From Streptosporangium album (GTDB lineage: Bacteria > Actinomycetota > Actinomycetes > Streptosporangiales > Streptosporangiaceae), in contig NZ_JACHJU010000001.1 in NCBI RefSeq assembly GCF_014203795.1, positions 310,001-374,000 of the forward strand: 64,000 bases of DNA. Direction: 5' to 3'. Positions within the stretch are counted from its first letter, which is position 1. Every line of letters starts with the position of its first letter. Below the pieces are notes generated by a model that ran no database searches, had not been told where the DNA came from, and saw only the letters and a list, made by a program, of their open reading frames with translations. Positions 7,746 to 16,476 of this stretch are shown piece by piece. The position numbers were made by a program, and so were the translations under genes.

Positions 7746-9170
7746 ATGTGGCAGATCGCCAGGTCCAGACGCGCGCAGATCCAACGCGAGGCGACGACCA
7801 TTCGTATGCGCGGGCAGCGGGAAGGCTTCCCCCTGGAGCGGATCGTCACCGCGCTGCGCAGTAACCTCCCGGAGCTGTCGCCGTTGGAGGCGTGGCGGTT
7901 GGCTCTGGGCTGGTCTCGCACTCAGGCCGTCGCCCAGGTCGCCGACGTCTATCTCGCCGACGGGCTGAAGCCGCCGGCCCTGTCGGAAGCGATGCTGTGC
8001 CGCTTCGAGCATGGCCCTGATCGGCCGGGCCCGGAGTACGCGACGATGCTCGCCCGCGCGTATGGGGCGCACTTGGACCAGCTCGGTTTGAGGCGGCGGT
8101 GTGTGTGTGGGTATAGCGAGGTTCGGTACGGTCACCCGTACGAGGCCCACCCCGAGTGGGCGCCGGTCCTGCTGCCAGGAGTTGAGCTCATGACCACAGC
8201 CAGTGGACTGCCCGCCGTCCGCGAGTCTCTGCGTCTGGCCCTGCTGGATGCCCCACACGGCAGCCCATTGGTGGTGGAGCTCGCCGAGGCGGCCGTTGAG
8301 CACTACGCGCTCAACTACTCCCGCCACGCCCCCAGCGTGCTGTTCGATGAGGTGCACGCCGCCCGCGGCCTGCTCGGCGAAGCCCTGGCCGCACCCGCGG
8401 ACGGTGTGACTGGAGTTGAGCTGCGCCGCGCGGCCGGATGGCTGTCAGCGTTGCTCGGCAACCTCGCGTTCCACCTCGCAGACCGCAGCGGGGCCCGCGC
8501 CCACCTTGCCGTCGCCGCGTCCTTTGGCGACCGTGTCGGTGATGACCGGCTCGTCGCGTGGACGCTTGGAGCACAGAGCATGGTCGCCCGGCACCGCCAC
8601 GACCTGCCCGCCGCCCTGACCTACGCGCAGGTCGGCGCTGAGCGCGCCCCGACGCCGCTGGTTCGGGCTCAACTGCTCGGCTGGGCGGTGCTGCCGTCCC
8701 TCGCCCAGGCCGGCCAGGCGGCCGACGCTGAACGCGCGCTCAGCGAGGCGACCAGTGCCCTCGCCGCGGACTCCGCCGGCGGCGCCCCGGGCCGGTTCGG
8801 CTTCGACGCGCCCGAACTGGACTTGCACGAGTCCGAGGCGTGGCTCGCCCTCGGCCACACCGACCGGGCCGTCGCCCGCGCTGAAGCGTCCGCCACGGGC
8901 TGCGTGCCACACACCCCGGGATGGGCCGCCGCGACGCTCGTCCTCGCTCAGGCCGAGGCGCCTGCGCGTCCGGAGGATGCCGCCTTCCGAGCCCTTGACG
9001 TGCTTGAGCGCATCCCAGCGGACCGGCTGCGGTCAACTGCCCGCGACCGGCTCCGGGTCCTTGTCACGGCGTTGGGGGGCGCGGACATCGCCTCGGTGCG
9101 CGACCTGCATGAGCGAGTGCGGACTCTTCCGCCGCCTATCGACATCCACGGCCGCGGTATCACCGCATGA
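7746..9170 (+). CDS. Helix-turn-helix regulator with C-terminal TPR-like region
   Basis: The 474-residue protein has a variant XRE-type HTH in its first 110 residues (SPLEAWRLALGWSRTQAVAQ, then ALSEAMLCRFEHGPDRPGPE) and a long Ala-rich helical C-terminal half (about 150-450) like the TPR-type sensor region of actinomycete cytosolic regulators. A Cys pair RRCVCGYSEV lies between them. The ATG at 7746 follows GGTGGAGG. It is divergent from the lasso operon and probably controls it, and its stop overlaps the next gene by 4 bp (ATGA). Its 3' end is duplicated at 5831-5968. Confidence 0.75.
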   Translation: MWQIARSRRAQIQREATTIRMRGQREGFPLERIVTALRSNLPELSPLEAWRLALGWSRTQAVAQVADVYLADGLKPPALSEAMLCRFEHGPDRPGPEYATMLARAYGAHLDQLGLRRRCVCGYSEVRYGHPYEAHPEWAPVLLPGVELMTTASGLPAVRESLRLALLDAPHGSPLVVELAEAAVEHYALNYSRHAPSVLFDEVHAARGLLGEALAAPADGVTGVELRRAAGWLSALLGNLAFHLADRSGARAHLAVAASFGDRVGDDRLVAWTLGAQSMVARHRHDLPAALTYAQVGAERAPTPLVRAQLLGWAVLPSLAQAGQAADAERALSEATSALAADSAGGAPGRFGFDAPELDLHESEAWLALGHTDRAVARAEASATGCVPHTPGWAAATLVLAQAEAPARPEDAAFRALDVLERIPADRLRSTARDRLRVLVTALGGADIASVRDLHERVRTLPPPIDIHGRGITA

Positions 9171-9526
9171 GAGAGAAAGCCGATCACCCGCCTGGCACCC
9201 GCCATATGAACCTCTACCGGAGGTATTTCGACCTGGTGGCCTCCGGCCGCAAGGCGATCGAGGTCCGCGTGCAGTACCCCAACCTGCGTAACCTCGCCGC
9301 CGGCCAGTACATCCGCTTCGCCTGCGATACGGATGAGTGCCTGGTTCAGGTCACGCGTGTCGCCCGCTACTCCTCCTTCGAGGAGATGCTCGACAGCGAA
9401 GGCCCCAGCCGGGTCAACCCTGACAGCCCTCGTGAGGAGCAGTTGGCCAACACCCGCCGCATCTACGGGCCCGAGAAAGAGGCTCTCGGAGTTCTGGCCA
9501 TCGGGATCGAGCGCGTCGAGCAGTAG
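9167..9526 (+). CDS. ASCH-domain protein
   Basis: The 119-residue protein starts in the ATGA overlap with the HTH gene; an internal ATG (MNLYRRYFDLVASGRKAIEV) is the conserved domain start. The pattern YFDLVASGRKAIEVRVQYPN, LAAGQYIRFACDTDECLVQV and GVLAIGIERV fits the ASCH beta-barrel, a fold linked to RNA or modified-nucleoside binding (the YqfB type is an N4-acetylcytidine amidohydrolase). Translational coupling to the regulator suggests a shared role. A broken second copy lies at 27230-27434. Confidence 0.8.
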   Translation: MREKADHPPGTRHMNLYRRYFDLVASGRKAIEVRVQYPNLRNLAAGQYIRFACDTDECLVQVTRVARYSSFEEMLDSEGPSRVNPDSPREEQLANTRRIYGPEKEALGVLAIGIERVEQ

Positions 9527-9544
9527 CCGACGCCGCATTGAGGG

Positions 9545-9568
9545 AGCCCCTGCCGATCGGCGGGGGCT
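9545..9568 (+). terminator. Terminator after the ASCH gene
   Basis: AGCCCCTGCC and GGCGGGGGCT form a 10-bp stem (one G-T pair) around GATC, followed by TCTT. A near-identical hairpin follows the pseudogene copy at about 27452-27475. Confidence 0.75.
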
Positions 9569-9670
9569 TCTTCCCGTTGTAGATCCCATTCCACGGGTGA
9601 CTTCCCTGCACAGCAAAGACCCCGCACCGTAGTCTGAGGTTGTCGAGACGCTCAGGAAGGTGCAGGGCCT

Positions 9671-10096
9671 ATGAACGACGCTAGCACGGGTCACATGATC
9701 AAGTGCCAGCGCGAACGCCAAGGCATGAGCACCACGGGCCTGGCCACCCGGTCCGGCTGCACGACCCGTCACATCGAACTGATCGAGCAGGGAAAACGGA
9801 CTCCCTCTCTCCCGTTACTGCGGCAGATCTCCGCAGTCCTTGGAGTTCGTACCGCAGTGCTCTTAGGCGAGAGTCCCCGTGACTCACATGAGCCCGGACG
9901 TCCCCAGGTCGCCGACATCGAGCGGGCGCTGTTCACGTACAGAACGCTGGTGACCGACCTGGAACCGCCGGACGTCGAGCAGGTGGCCGAGCGTGTCACC
10001 GCCGCCCGTGAGGCGTGGTACAGCTCCCCCAACAAGTACTCCATCCTGATGCGGGCGCTGCCCAACCTCATCGGTGACGCTGAAACTGCGCCGTGA
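9671..10096 (+). pseudogene. XRE-family regulator, truncated by internal deletion
   Basis: Residues 1-70 hold an XRE HTH (IKCQRERQGMSTTGLATRSG, then HIELIEQGKRTPSLPLLRQI). The complete paralogue at 27578-28813 has 411 residues; this one loses similarity after about residue 135 (SILMRALPNLIGDAE) and runs straight into the 3' part of the next gene of the paralogous unit at 10086. A deletion has therefore removed about 270 codons of this gene and the first half of its neighbour. The HTH is intact and could still make a DNA-binding stub. Confidence 0.7.
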
Positions 10097-10247
10097 CTTC
10101 CCCCGGTGGACGATCCTGCGGTTCGCCGGCACCGACCGGTTCTGTGCGGCTCCCGCGACTGTCGACCTGCCGGGCACCCCGGCGCTGGAGGCGGGGACGC
10201 CGGACGGCCTGGCAGCGCTCCTGCGGGCAGTCGAGACGCCATCATGA
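10086..10247 (+). pseudogene. 3' fragment of the gene that follows the XRE regulator (paralogue of 28876-29295)
   Basis: The frame LRRDFPRWTILRFAGTDRFC to VETPS is almost identical to the last third of the 139-residue protein at 28876-29295. It has no start of its own and follows the deletion junction. Confidence 0.75.
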
Positions 10248-10537
10248 TCGACGGACAGCGCGTGGATCCTCTATACCTCCACTGCGGCCAAGGCTTGCTC
10301 GTCATACCGCGGGCCGACCACACCCTCTACGAGGCCTTGGGCCACGGGTCGGCTGAACAGCGGCGCCGTTGCATACATAAGCAGCCGGCCGACACGAGCC
10401 CCGGCCCCGCCAGCCGGCGGCCATCGGTACGCATACGGTCGGATTCCACTAGACAGCCCGGCTGTCGTGCCTCCGGGTGCGCGACGGCCGGGTGCAGGAC
10501 CCCAGGCGCCGAGGTCCTGGGTTTGCCTCCGTGTTGA
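10244..10537 (+). CDS. Small hypothetical protein overlapping the upstream stop (paralogue of 29292-29501)
   Basis: The ATG at 10244 overlaps the preceding TGA. The first 43 residues (MIDGQRVDPLYLHCGQGLLV, EALGHGSAEQRRRC) match the second copy at 29292. A 1-bp indel near 10370 then changes the frame, so this copy reads 97 residues instead of 69. A CLHC-type Cys pair is lost here (LHC only). No family recognised. Confidence 0.35.
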   Translation: MIDGQRVDPLYLHCGQGLLVIPRADHTLYEALGHGSAEQRRRCIHKQPADTSPGPASRRPSVRIRSDSTRQPGCRASGCATAGCRTPGAEVLGLPPC

Positions 10538-10624
10538 ACAGCGGCACGCGAGGCAAGTGGTTCCCGCCCTCGCCGGAGGGGTCGGGGGCGGGACCGCGCT
10601 CACAGACGTCCGACGGAGGGCGGT

Positions 10625-10786
10625 TCAGGTTCGCTGCAGGTTCCTGGCCTTGGGCCGGTCACCCTCCTGAACCGCCTTGAAGATCCTGCTCCGCATCCGC
10701 CGTACCTGCTCTTCTTGCGCACGCCAATCGATGCGTTCCCATCGATCGGCGTCCATGCAGAGCGAGCCCTCAGGTCCGTTCACCAT
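10625..10786 (-). pseudogene. N-terminal stub of a group II intron reverse transcriptase/maturase
   Basis: The 53-residue ORF MVNGPEGSLCMDADRWERID continues WRAQEEQVRRMRSRIFKAVQ and ARNLQR, the conserved N-terminal block of bacterial group II intron-encoded RTs. The stop at 10625-10627 cuts it before any RT motif. An inverted repeat (GGCGGTTCAGG at 10619-10629 with CCTGAACCGCC at 10666-10676) spans the break. Confidence 0.75.
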
Positions 10787-11480
10787 GTGGCGTCCAACTT
10801 GCCCCTCGGTTCCAGCGCAAGCCGGCGCTTCGTCGTCAAAGGCTCACCTGCCCACGTCAGCTCCCTTTCGGGACCGGGCACTGCGCCCGGTATCCGGCCA
10901 GTCATGCGGGACCGCCGCTGGAGGAGCGGCCGAGCTGTCCCGATTTCCTGCTGCCTTTCGACCACCGGCGTTCGCTTGCTGGGCATCCTGTTCCCGCCGC
11001 AGAGTTCAGCTCTCCTTACGATCGGCCTACCACCCCCAGAAACAACCTGGTCGTGGACTCCGACGGGTTTTCCATGTTCCGCACGCGCGAGACGCGGCTG
11101 GGGCCGGGCGTCCGCTGTACTCCGGGGACGGCGGTGCTCACACGGCCGGAGACCCTCCCTGGCCGCCGCCTGCCGCCTCTCAACGGCCGGTCCCCGACAT
11201 CCCGGTTCTACTTCCCGTCCCGGGACGTTGACGTAACGAAGCATCAGCGAGAATTCACGGTTGTTCGCCCCATCCAGCCTTCCTCTCACCTGTAGCTCCC
11301 GGACGGATCGGCAGCCCTTGGGCTTTCCCCTGAGCTCCGCGCCCCGCAGTTACCCGCGACGCACGTCAGGGCGAGGACAGGTCTCGAACACCGACCTGGA
11401 TTACGTTCTCGACAACATCGAGCCTCCTTCAACGCAATCGCTCAGCGCGTGCGACCTCATGTCGCAAGGGTCCGCGTCAC
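10625..11480 (-). mobile_element. Group II intron remnant (5' ribozyme domains plus RT start)
   Basis: Upstream of the RT stub on the minus strand lies about 690 bp without a convincing gene, in the place where domains I-III of a group II intron precede the maturase ORF. The likely 5' end is near 11475, where TTGCGAC and GGTCGCA can pair as a 5' stem, but the exact boundary is unproven. Everything after the first 53 RT codons, including domains V-VI, is missing. Confidence 0.55.
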
Positions 11481-11554
11481 CAGGCCCAAGCAACGAAGGG
11501 TCGCGTTTCAGGTTCGCGGGTTTCGTCGACATTCCCGGTCGCTCCACGGACATC

Positions 11555-12574
11555 TCAAGCGTTGCCCGGTTCTCGGCGCGAACGGCGTTTCCGCTGGATC
11601 AGCAGGAACGTGATCGCCGCGAGTGCGGCGAGGACGACGCCGACCAGCGCGACCATGGGGTAGTAGCCGGTGTCCATTTCCGCTGTGACCGCTTGTGCTG
11701 TCCCGGTCGCGGGGAACTGGATGGTCGCTTCGGCGGTGCGTTTCGTCAGCCCACTTTCCAGGCGGATACGGGCGCGCCAGGGCCCGTTGGGCACCTGCTC
11801 GGTGAGGGTGGCGGTGACGGGTCCGGCGTCGCCGGGAGCAAGGGTTGTGCCCGTTTGGACCTTGAACGGGCCGGCGGTCAGGCTTCCGGAGCTGTTGGTC
11901 AGTTTCAGGTCGCCGCTGAGGTCGAGGGCGCGGCCTCCGGTGTTGTGCACCTGCGCCAGGACGGCCTGCCGGCCGTCTGGTGAGCGTTGGGCCGTCAGTG
12001 AGTCGATGGTGAAGTCCGACGGTGGCGGGTTGCCGCGGCCGACGTCCAGGTAGAGCCGGATACCGACGCGGTTGACCTCGGCGACGCCTCCACCGGGCGG
12101 CGCGGCCTTGGCCGTCTCGGCCCAGATCACGGCGTAGCGCTCTCCGGGGGCAGCCTTGTCCGGCACGGTGATGGTCGCGGTGGCTGCCGAGCGGGCGTGC
12201 GGGGCCAGGGTCACCTCATGCTGACTCAGGGTGGTCCAGGTGGACAGCTCATTGGGAGTATGGCCGTCGGCGAACTGGAATTTCCGGTCGCGGATCTGCG
12301 CCGCGGCCGCATAGAGCGAAACAACCTTAGGTGAGCCGGTCGTGTTGAACACCTCGACCCGCCGGTGGATGACCGAACCCGGCGGGAGGTGATCGATGAT
12401 GTAGGCCCAGGCCCGCATGTCGGCTCGCGCTGAGACCGGTGCCTCCAGCAGGCGGATCCCGATGCCGCGAGCAGACGATGAGGCCGCTGCCAGCGCAGAC
12501 CTGTCGAGCGTGCCGGTGACCGGGGCGAGAGCCCCGGCCACCAGCAGCCCGGCAACGATGGTACGAAGACGCAC
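11555..12574 (-). CDS. Signal-peptide and C-terminal-TM surface protein, DUF916 (WxL-associated)-like
   Basis: The 339-residue protein has a signal peptide (MRLRTIVAGLLVAGALAPVT), an Ig-like N-terminal domain containing GIRLLEAP, YIIDHLPPGSVIHRRVEVFN and EVTLAPHARSAATATITVPD, a second beta domain (about 185-280), and a C-terminal TM helix (YPMVALVGVVLAALAAITFL) followed by a basic tail. In Firmicutes such proteins (DUF916/DUF3324) tether WxL proteins to peptidoglycan. Here it lies 18 bp downstream of a WxL-like gene, the same pairing. It is probably displayed on the cell surface; its binding partner is not known. Confidence 0.7.
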   Translation of the reverse strand: MRLRTIVAGLLVAGALAPVTGTLDRSALAAASSSARGIGIRLLEAPVSARADMRAWAYIIDHLPPGSVIHRRVEVFNTTGSPKVVSLYAAAAQIRDRKFQFADGHTPNELSTWTTLSQHEVTLAPHARSAATATITVPDKAAPGERYAVIWAETAKAAPPGGGVAEVNRVGIRLYLDVGRGNPPPSDFTIDSLTAQRSPDGRQAVLAQVHNTGGRALDLSGDLKLTNSSGSLTAGPFKVQTGTTLAPGDAGPVTATLTEQVPNGPWRARIRLESGLTKRTAEATIQFPATGTAQAVTAEMDTGYYPMVALVGVVLAALAAITFLLIQRKRRSRREPGNA

Positions 12575-12592
12575 GATTGTCGCCGGCTTCGG

Positions 12593-13126
12593 TCAGCCGA
12601 CCGAGTGGGTGACGGTGCCGGAGTATGTTCCCGCGACGGTCGCGGAAGGAATCGTCACGGTGAGCGTCGGATTCCAGGTAGCGGTGTTGTCACCGACGAG
12701 CTCGGTACCGGTGAACGCGACGCGCGGCACGTTGATGATGCCGCCGGGGCCGGGTGTGAAGGTTCCGGTGCCGGTCGTGGCGGTGGCCGGTCCCGGGGCG
12801 TAGGTGACGTTGATGTTCGGGATGGTCTCGGGCCCCGTGGCCCCGCCGGTGGTGAAGTCGGTGGAGATGACGGTCGCGTTCCAGGAACCGTTCAAGGTGC
12901 CGCGATCGTCGGTCACCGTGACAGGGCCGATCTGCCCCGAAACGCTGGCGGCACCGGATGCCACCGAGCCCAGGCTCGCCGACCCCGGCGCGCTGATCGT
13001 GATGCCGGCGGTCGTGATCGAGAACGTGACGACGGTGTCCACAGCCAGGGCGGGCAGCGCGGTCGCTGCGACCAGGCCGAGACCGGCAGCTGCAACGGCA
13101 GCGAGCCTAAGGAAGGGTTTACGCAT
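12593..13126 (-). CDS. Secreted WxL-domain-like protein
   Basis: The 177-residue protein starts MRKPFLRLAAVAAAGLGLVA with a signal peptide ending near LPALA. The mature part is Thr/Gly/Val-rich beta sequence with little charge, and ends in a block resembling a WxL domain: NTATWNPTLTVTIPSATVAG then TYSGTVTHSVG. The ATG at 13126 is chosen over an in-frame TTG four codons upstream. It is the first gene of a two-gene operon with the DUF916-like protein. The single W-x-L-like motif makes the family call tentative. Confidence 0.65.
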   Translation of the reverse strand: MRKPFLRLAAVAAAGLGLVAATALPALAVDTVVTFSITTAGITISAPGSASLGSVASGAASVSGQIGPVTVTDDRGTLNGSWNATVISTDFTTGGATGPETIPNINVTYAPGPATATTGTGTFTPGPGGIINVPRVAFTGTELVGDNTATWNPTLTVTIPSATVAGTYSGTVTHSVG

Positions 13127-13967
13127 CTTTTGGTCCAATGTTCACGCGGATGTGAGAGGCGATGCGCAGCTCGAACACTTGTCTCAAGAGATCAAGCACA
13201 CTGGCATGCCGCTACGCCTCGTAGCAGAAGATAACTCTTCGTATCTGCTTCAAGATCGAGGGCGCGACGCGCACATACGCCGAAATACCGTTTCATGGCA
13301 ATGACATGCCGAAAGCCGCAGACTCCGGCAATGAACCCACGACCATGCACCCTTACCCGAAGACACGTCCCACGGCGAGCGGTTACTCGTCGCCGCTCTG
13401 GGGCTGAGAGCGCGGGCCCGAGTGGAGGGCCTCACTACCGGCCTGATGGCTGGGTCGCAGGTCGGTGCACTAGCAGTAGCCATGCGCAAGGATCAGCCGG
13501 GCCTGAGGCAGGGTGTAGCCGTCGGGGCCGGTAGTGGTGAGCACACCGAGACAGGTGCCAAACCGGTCGGCCTTGACCGCCCACCGCCTCCCGCATGCGA
13601 TTGGCCGTCGTCGCAGATGGGGGCGCCTTGGCCGGCTCCTCAAGTGCGGCCGGGGCGCCCCCGGACAGAGACCTTGTCATCCCCCCGAGGGTCGCCCCTT
13701 CCGGCAGGCCGCAGCATAGAGTGATCAGACAGGCACCCAGGGCTGTTTTCCGTTTTGTTTCTGATGGCGTATCTGCGTCTACAAGGGGTCCCGGTAGTAC
13801 TGGCCGTGGATCCAACGCAGTAGTGCCTGACCTTCACTTCCAGAAAGACGGTTCAGGCTCACCCGCCCGGCCTGTTGTGGGCACGTCGCAGGTCAGAGAC
13901 AGTTTCGCTGGATTTACGGCCAGTACTACAAGCGCCGCCAATTGCATCGGATGCGAACTGGCGACAG
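13127..13967. other. Intergenic stretch with gene debris
   Basis: No intact gene is supported. On the minus strand at about 13469-13600 the frame WAVKADRFGTCLGVLTTTGP followed by DGYTLPQARLILAHGYC and a stop looks like the C-terminal end of a lost protein. The remainder contains only short overlapping frames and the promoter region of the WxL operon. Confidence 0.4.
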
Positions 13968-13970
13968 TTA

Positions 13971-14809
13971 GAGCGCCCGGCAATAGGGACGGCGGTTCGC
14001 CTGCGGGTCGAGGTGAGATGCGAACAGGCACGGACGGGGTGATCATGGAGTTCTCTACGCTCAGTGATCACCGAGGTGTCCGCGCCTGCCGTGCCATCAT
14101 GCCTACTGGAACCCGTCTGGGTCGAATTCCACGCCGTGATCGGCGGGGACCGCCCCGAATTCCACCCAGATCACCCGCTGGGCTGCCATCGACGCCGGAT
14201 CCCCGACCGCGTGGTTTTCGAGCACGTCATCGATGACCTGGTCCATGGATCGGGATACGAACGGATCGCGACGGCAGCCTGCTCGGATCGGACGATCAGA
14301 CGCCGTCTCAGACAATGGGCGCACGCGGGGGTGGCGGGCTGAAGCGCTCCACCGCCACCGAGGGCGGCGGCATCCCGCTGGGCATCGTCTCCGCCCCGGC
14401 CAACCGGCATGACCCCCCGCTCCTGGGCCCCACCCTGGACGCGGCGTTGACACAGGTCAAAGCCATGCCGGACGGCGTGATCGCGCATCTGGACGCGGCC
14501 TATGACAACGCGCCGAGCCGTGCCGTACTGGAAGAGCCGGGGTTACCGGTGAGATCTCCCGCAAGGGCGTGCCCGCGCCGATCCAGGTCGGTAAGCGCTG
14601 GGTGGTCGAGCGAACGAACTCCTGGATGAACGGGTACGGGAGAATCCGCCGCTGCACCGACCGCGACGGCCAGATCGTGGACTTCTACCTGTACCTGGCC
14701 GCCGCGCTCGTCACCGTACGTCAGCTCATCCAACGCGCCCGCAAGCGTTATCGCTGGGACATCCGCCCGACGACCAAGCGACTGAAGTGATCCCTATTGC
14801 CGGGCACTC
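13971..14809 (+). mobile_element. Degenerate IS5-family insertion sequence
   Basis: Terminal inverted repeats GAGCGCCCGGCAATAGGGA (13971-13989) and its inverse with one mismatch (14791-14809) are flanked by a TTA target duplication (13968-13970 and 14810-14812), as expected for the IS427-like group. The element is 839 bp, internally deleted. Confidence 0.85.
14064..14790 (+). pseudogene. IS5-family transposase, frameshifted and deleted
   Basis: Three frames carry consecutive parts: HPLGCHRRRIPDRVVFEHVI near the N-terminus, GIVSAPANRHDPPLLGPTLD in the DDE core, and GKRWVVERTNSWMNGYGRIR plus the C-terminal ERTNSW motif. The segment holding the first catalytic Asp is missing after 14342. Not functional. 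Confidence 0.85.
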
Positions 14810-15054
14810 TTAAACCTTCATCAGCAGGCTCTCAGCCGCAAGATCTCCGCCTGCAGGTGCTCCACGCGTTCCCGCGCGGCTCGCTCGCGTCCCTCCAGCC
14901 GACCCAGCAGCGGCCCCATCGTGACCTCCTGAACGCAGAACGTAGCGGTAGACGTGCCGCGATCTCAGCCAAATCAACAGAATCCCAGGTCAACAGTAGG
15001 GATCGCAATCCCTCTAGGAGAGCCACACCCTTCTCCGCCCTCGCCGGGCTCCTG

Positions 15055-15195
15055 GTGGTGTGGGCCGTCATCTACCTGATGGGCGGTCTGCAAGGTGCGA
15101 TCGCGCAGGCGTACTGGTCGGTGATCATTCAGGTCGTCGTCGCCGGCCTCGTGCTGCGCCTGTCGCGCTGGCCAGAACCGCCCAAGGAGCGGTGA
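15055..15195 (+). CDS. Holin-like small membrane protein (5' end uncertain)
   Basis: The readable part, VVWAVIYLMGGLQGAIAQAY WSVIIQVVVAGLVLRLSRWP, has two hydrophobic segments and a charged tail. The frame is open upstream to 14797 but without a sensible start, so the true 5' end may have been lost. It sits immediately before the phage-like gene at 15195 (TGATG overlap), consistent with a prophage lysis cassette. Confidence 0.4.
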   Translation: MVWAVIYLMGGLQGAIAQAYWSVIIQVVVAGLVLRLSRWPEPPKER

Positions 15196-15506
15196 TGGAT
15201 GCCGGTCTCGTCGTCGGCCTGGTGGGCGCAATCCTGGGGCTGCTCTCAACGATTTACACCGCCCGGCAGACGCATCAGGCCAGCCAGGACAGGGAGGAAC
15301 GGGAGGCCCGGGAGGCACGCCTGGCCGCCGAGGACGGCACCTACCGCCGCGCCGAGGCCTTCGACGTCGGATCGCAGCAGCGGATGCAGGCCGAGATCAA
15401 CCGGCAGGCCGAGCAGATCCACACCCTGCAGCGCAGGGTCAACCGCCTGACACGGCAGCTCGTCAACGCAGGCCTCGCGCCCGAGGAAGAGAACGAACTT
15501 GCCTGA
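15195..15506 (+). CDS. Phage-type small protein with N-terminal TM and coiled coil
   Basis: The 103-residue protein MDAGLVVGLVGAILGLLSTI has one N-terminal TM segment, then a long charged helix (REEREAREARLAAEDGTYRR and EINRQAEQIHTLQRRVNRLT) predicted as coiled coil. The ATG at 15195 follows AAGGAG and overlaps the upstream stop. Such proteins sit next to endolysin and holin in actinophages; it may be a spanin- or holin-related membrane protein. No firm family. Confidence 0.6.
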   Translation: MDAGLVVGLVGAILGLLSTIYTARQTHQASQDREEREAREARLAAEDGTYRRAEAFDVGSQQRMQAEINRQAEQIHTLQRRVNRLTRQLVNAGLAPEEENELA

Positions 15507-15530
15507 CTTCCCCATCCCCTTGGAGGTGCC

Positions 15531-16364
15531 ATGCCGTATCTGACGCAGCTCGCCATCGCCGCCCGCCGTACCGGCTACCCCGTCACCGAGGTCCCCGGTT
15601 GGCAGCAGCGCGGCCATGGCCCGCAGCCGGCTGTCCGCGGGATCGTGTGCCACCACACAGCCGGTCCGGCCGCTGGAGGCGACTACCCGTCCCTGGCAGT
15701 GGTGCGTTCCGGGCGAGCGGACCTGGCGGGGCCGCTGTCGCACTTCGGGCTCGGCCGCGACGGACGGATCTACGTGATCGCTGCGGGCCGGTGCTGGCAC
15801 AACGCGCCCAGCACATCGGACCTGCACACCAACTCCAACTCGCTCGGCATCGAGGCGGAGAACGACGGCCGCCAGCCGTGGCCAGGCGACCAGGTGGACG
15901 CCTACCAGCGGCTGTGCGCCGAGCTGTGCCGGGAGTTCGGGCTTTGGGCCTCCGCTGTGAAGGGCCACAAGGAGGTCAACGCCTTCAAGTCCGACCCGCA
16001 CTCGATCGACATGAACGACTTCCGGGCCGTCGTGGCTCGGCTCATCGCAGGAGAGGACGACGACGTGAGCGCCAAAGAGCTGTGGCAGCACGAGCTGAAG
16101 GTTCCGTTCGGCAGCCCGGAGAACCCGGAGTGGCAGGCCGGGAACATCCTGGTCAACGCCGCCAAGTGGGCGAAGGACATCCGCGAGACGGTCGCCCTGC
16201 ACGGCGCGAAGCTCGACGGGCAGACGGCCGCGATCCGCGAGCTCGCCGCGGCGCTCGCCCAGCGCGACGACGAGATCGACGTCGAGGCGCTCGTCGCTCG
16301 GATCGAGGCGGCGATCGAGGGCATCACGGTCCGCCTCGACGTTCCGGACGCACCCGCCACCTGA
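15531..16364 (+). CDS. Phage-type N-acetylmuramoyl-L-alanine amidase (endolysin)
   Basis: Residues about 20-180 form an Amidase_2 (PGRP-like) domain: GIVCHHTAGPA gives the first zinc His pair region, HFGLGRDGRIYVIAAGRCWH the second, and KGHKEVNAFKSDPH the third with the catalytic Lys-Asp/His end. The C-terminal region (190-277) is helical with repeated ARIEA-type segments. The enzyme would cut the amide between muramic acid and L-Ala in peptidoglycan. The ATG at 15531 follows GGAGG. There is no signal peptide, so export would need a holin. Confidence 0.88.
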   Translation: MPYLTQLAIAARRTGYPVTEVPGWQQRGHGPQPAVRGIVCHHTAGPAAGGDYPSLAVVRSGRADLAGPLSHFGLGRDGRIYVIAAGRCWHNAPSTSDLHTNSNSLGIEAENDGRQPWPGDQVDAYQRLCAELCREFGLWASAVKGHKEVNAFKSDPHSIDMNDFRAVVARLIAGEDDDVSAKELWQHELKVPFGSPENPEWQAGNILVNAAKWAKDIRETVALHGAKLDGQTAAIRELAAALAQRDDEIDVEALVARIEAAIEGITVRLDVPDAPAT

Positions 16365-16476
16365 CCCGGGCCGCTACCGCCGGCCAGCCCTTCCGTGACC
16401 CCTGGTCCTCTCCGTGGCTGCCGGTTCCACATTTGCGACCTCAGATGAGGTGATCAACTACGAAACGAGGACCCCC

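Larger units (their letters stand above)
10086..10614 (+). repeat. Long direct duplication with 29134-29680
   Basis: About 530 bp, roughly 90% identical to 29134-29680, including noncoding sequence after the small ORF up to CAGACGTCCGAC. The segments 9432-9680 and 27340-27587 are also duplicated, so two copies of one HTH-containing unit were once complete. Confidence 0.8.

Noticed and set aside
7611..8357. 248-codon minus-strand frame upstream of the lasso precursor
   Set aside because: It is antisense to the HTH regulator and covers the divergent promoter; it is not a lasso B gene.
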